Shown piece after piece: positions 6,204 through 7,857 of a DNA stretch of 7,857 bases. Made by a program: the position numbers and the translations under genes. The notes beneath the pieces were generated by a model that was not told the origin of the DNA, ran no database searches, and saw only the letters and a list, made by a program, of their open reading frames with translations. Every line of letters begins with the position of its first letter. The stretch's first letter is position 1. Origin of the DNA: Desulfobacca acetoxidans (lineage in GTDB: Bacteria; Desulfobacterota; Desulfobaccia; Desulfobaccales; 0-14-0-80-60-11); assembly GCA_020723225.1 (NCBI GenBank), contig DYJG01000105.1, positions 1 to 7,857 on the forward strand, read 5' to 3'.

Positions 6204-7857
6204 ATGAAAGGCAAACCCCGGCGCCCCCGGCGGCGGACCCGGCGTCCCCCCGGAGAACAGCAGATCATCGTCGCCTTCCAGAAGGCGGCCCGGCCCCTGC
6301 TGCCCGCGGAACTGCACCAATTCCTGAACCTTACCCCCACGCAAACGGGGGCGGTGGACCAGATCGTCGAGCAATTGGTGGCCCGGGGGAACCTCATTTC
6401 GCTCAAAGGCGGCCGCTTCGGGTTGGCCGAGGAGATGAACCTGGTGGTGGGTGACCTTATCGTCCACCCGGATGGCTACGGTTTTGTGACCCCCGAGGGC
6501 GGCGGCCAGGATATCTATCTCACCGGGCCGAACTTGAAGGAAGCCTGGCACGGCGACCGGGTGGTGGTTAGGATCGAAGGCCGCCGGGGCCGCCGCCGGG
6601 AAGGCCGGGTGATCCGCATCCTGGAGCGGAAGGTGCGGGAGGTCATCGGCCTGCTGAATTTGACCGGAGATCTTTATTACGTGAAACCCGAGGAGGAACG
6701 TTTCCTCTTCGATCTGATCATTGTCCCCGAGGGCCTGGCCGGGGCCCAGCCCGGGGACATGGTCCGGGCCCGGGTCACCAATTACCCCACCGCCCATCTG
6801 AACCCCCAGGGGGAAATCATCGAGGTCCTGGGCGCGGTGGAGGACGCGGCAGTCCAGACCCGGCTGGTGATCCTGAAGTTCGGCCTGCCGGACGCCTTTC
6901 CCCCGGAGGTCTTGGCCGAGGCCCGCAAAGTCCCGGCTAAAATAGCCCCGGAAGCCCTGGAGGGGCGTCTTGACTTGCGGGACCTCCCCCTGGTGACCAT
7001 TGACGGGGAGAGCGCCCGGGACTTTGACGACGGGGTCTGCGTGGTGAAGAAACCGGGGGGCCATTTCACCCTGTACGTGGCCATCGCCGACGTGGCCCAC
7101 TACGTGGCTCCGGGCTCGCTCATGGACCAGGAGGCCCGGACGCGGGGCAACAGCGTCTATTTCCCCCAGCGGGCGGTGCACATGCTCCCGGAGCGCCTGT
7201 CCACCGACATTTGCAGCCTCAGGCCGGATACGGACCGCCTGGCGGTGGCGGCCATTATGGAATACGACCGGCGTGGGGTTCTCAAACGCTCCAAATTCGC
7301 CCGGGCGGTGGTGCACAATCACGCCCGCCTCACCTACCGCCTGGTGCAGCGGCTGCTCACCGGCAAGGAGCGGAGCTTAAGGGAGCAATACCGGCCTTTC
7401 CTGAAAATGCTCAGGTGGATGGAAGAGTTGTGCGGGCTCCTCAGGGAGCGCCGGGGGGAGCGGGGGAGTCTCTTGATGAGCATCCCCGAAGCGGAGGTGG
7501 TGCTGGATGAGCGGGGCTGGCCGGTGGACGTGCTCCGGGTGGACCATCTGGTGGCCCACCAGATCATTGAGGAATTCATGATTGCGGCCAACGAAGCGGT
7601 GGCCGCTTATGTGGGGGAGCCGTCCCTGTTCAGGGTCCACGAGCGGCCGGACCCCGCCAAGCTGGCCGCGTTCCGGGTCTATTTAAAGAGTCTGGACTTC
7701 TCCCTCCCCAAGGAAGCCGGAAGGGACCCCCGGGTCCTTAAGGAATTTCTGGAGGAGGTGCGCCAGACGCCTTTGGCCCCCATGGTGCAGTTGATGCTGC
7801 TGAGGTCGCTGAAACAGGCCCGCTACGCCGGAGAAAACCTGGGCCATTACGGGTTGG
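6204..7857 (+). CDS. rnr: Ribonuclease R (3' end off the window)
   Basis: RNase R is a processive 3'-5' exoribonuclease that degrades structured RNA and takes part in rRNA and mRNA quality control. The frame is open to the window edge, giving 551 residues of an expected 700-800. In order there is an Arg-rich basic N-terminus (RRPRRRTRRPP); a winged-helix segment at about 18-76; two cold-shock/OB domains at about 80-220, the first with the typical DGYGFVTPE and DIYL motifs; then the RNB nuclease domain. The four metal-binding aspartates are Asp267, Asp273, Asp275 and Asp276 (in TIDGESARDFDD), with the same spacing as E. coli 272, 278, 280 and 281. The window cuts just before the expected arginine-rich TSPIRRYPDL motif, so that motif and the S1 domain are unseen. 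The start is supported by AGGA six bases upstream. The gene is divergent from hisD. Confidence 0.96.
   Translation, partial: MKGKPRRPRRRTRRPPGEQQIIVAFQKAARPLLPAELHQFLNLTPTQTGAVDQIVEQLVARGNLISLKGGRFGLAEEMNLVVGDLIVHPDGYGFVTPEGGGQDIYLTGPNLKEAWHGDRVVVRIEGRRGRRREGRVIRILERKVREVIGLLNLTGDLYYVKPEEERFLFDLIIVPEGLAGAQPGDMVRARVTNYPTAHLNPQGEIIEVLGAVEDAAVQTRLVILKFGLPDAFPPEVLAEARKVPAKIAPEALEGRLDLRDLPLVTIDGESARDFDDGVCVVKKPGGHFTLYVAIADVAHYVAPGSLMDQEARTRGNSVYFPQRAVHMLPERLSTDICSLRPDTDRLAVAAIMEYDRRGVLKRSKFARAVVHNHARLTYRLVQRLLTGKERSLREQYRPFLKMLRWMEELCGLLRERRGERGSLLMSIPEAEVVLDERGWPVDVLRVDHLVAHQIIEEFMIAANEAVAAYVGEPSLFRVHERPDPAKLAAFRVYLKSLDFSLPKEAGRDPRVLKEFLEEVRQTPLAPMVQLMLLRSLKQARYAGENLGHYGL

Noticed and set aside
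6199..6207. ATGTCATGA at the rnr start, a two-codon frame (ATG TCA TGA) overlapping the real ATG
   Set aside because: Start-stop overlaps of this size arise easily by chance, and the Shine-Dalgarno spacing fits ATG 6204.
6114..7322. Minus-strand open frame (402 codons) opposite rnr
   Set aside because: It is the shadow of the RNase R gene, whose frame contains the conserved nuclease aspartates. The antisense product is rich in Pro, Gly and His with no motif.

Overview
The window is GC-rich and gene-dense and looks chromosomal. It carries housekeeping genes plus two palindromic repeats. Protein flavour and GC content suggest a deltaproteobacterium-like organism (Desulfobacterota or a relative, possibly a thermophile or sulfate reducer). 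That is an impression from memory of similar proteins; no marker gene here settles it.

Left part, plus strand (1-3123). The window opens inside a GreA-type transcript cleavage factor. Next comes a short, decayed piece of a cation diffusion facilitator (CDF) metal transporter, whose only recognisable part is the cytoplasmic C-terminal domain, broken by an in-frame TAG. A full-length 811-residue AAA+ Lon-family protease of the LonB/LonC type follows, with an intact Ser-Lys catalytic dyad.

Middle (3124-3823). A doublet of inverted REP-like units lies just before a small secreted protein that resembles the chagasin (I42) cysteine protease inhibitor fold. A 138-bp near-perfect palindrome follows, built from repeated CACAGAG words with a terminator-like hairpin at its centre. 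It fills the gap between the convergent small gene and folE2.

Right part. On the minus strand, hisD (histidinol dehydrogenase, the last two steps of histidine synthesis) is followed after about 60-90 bases by folE2 (type IB GTP cyclohydrolase, the entry to folate and/or queuosine synthesis). The two probably share a transcript from a promoter with a perfect TATAAT at 6077-6082. Divergent to them, across an AT-rich 171-bp gap, rnr (RNase R) runs off the right edge with its nuclease aspartates intact.

No CRISPR array, tRNA, rRNA, integrase or defence island is visible. I found no convincing new multi-gene system. The items most worth a second look are the two palindromic repeats, the I42-like secreted protein, the CDF remnant and the unusual Walker B of the Lon-like protease.
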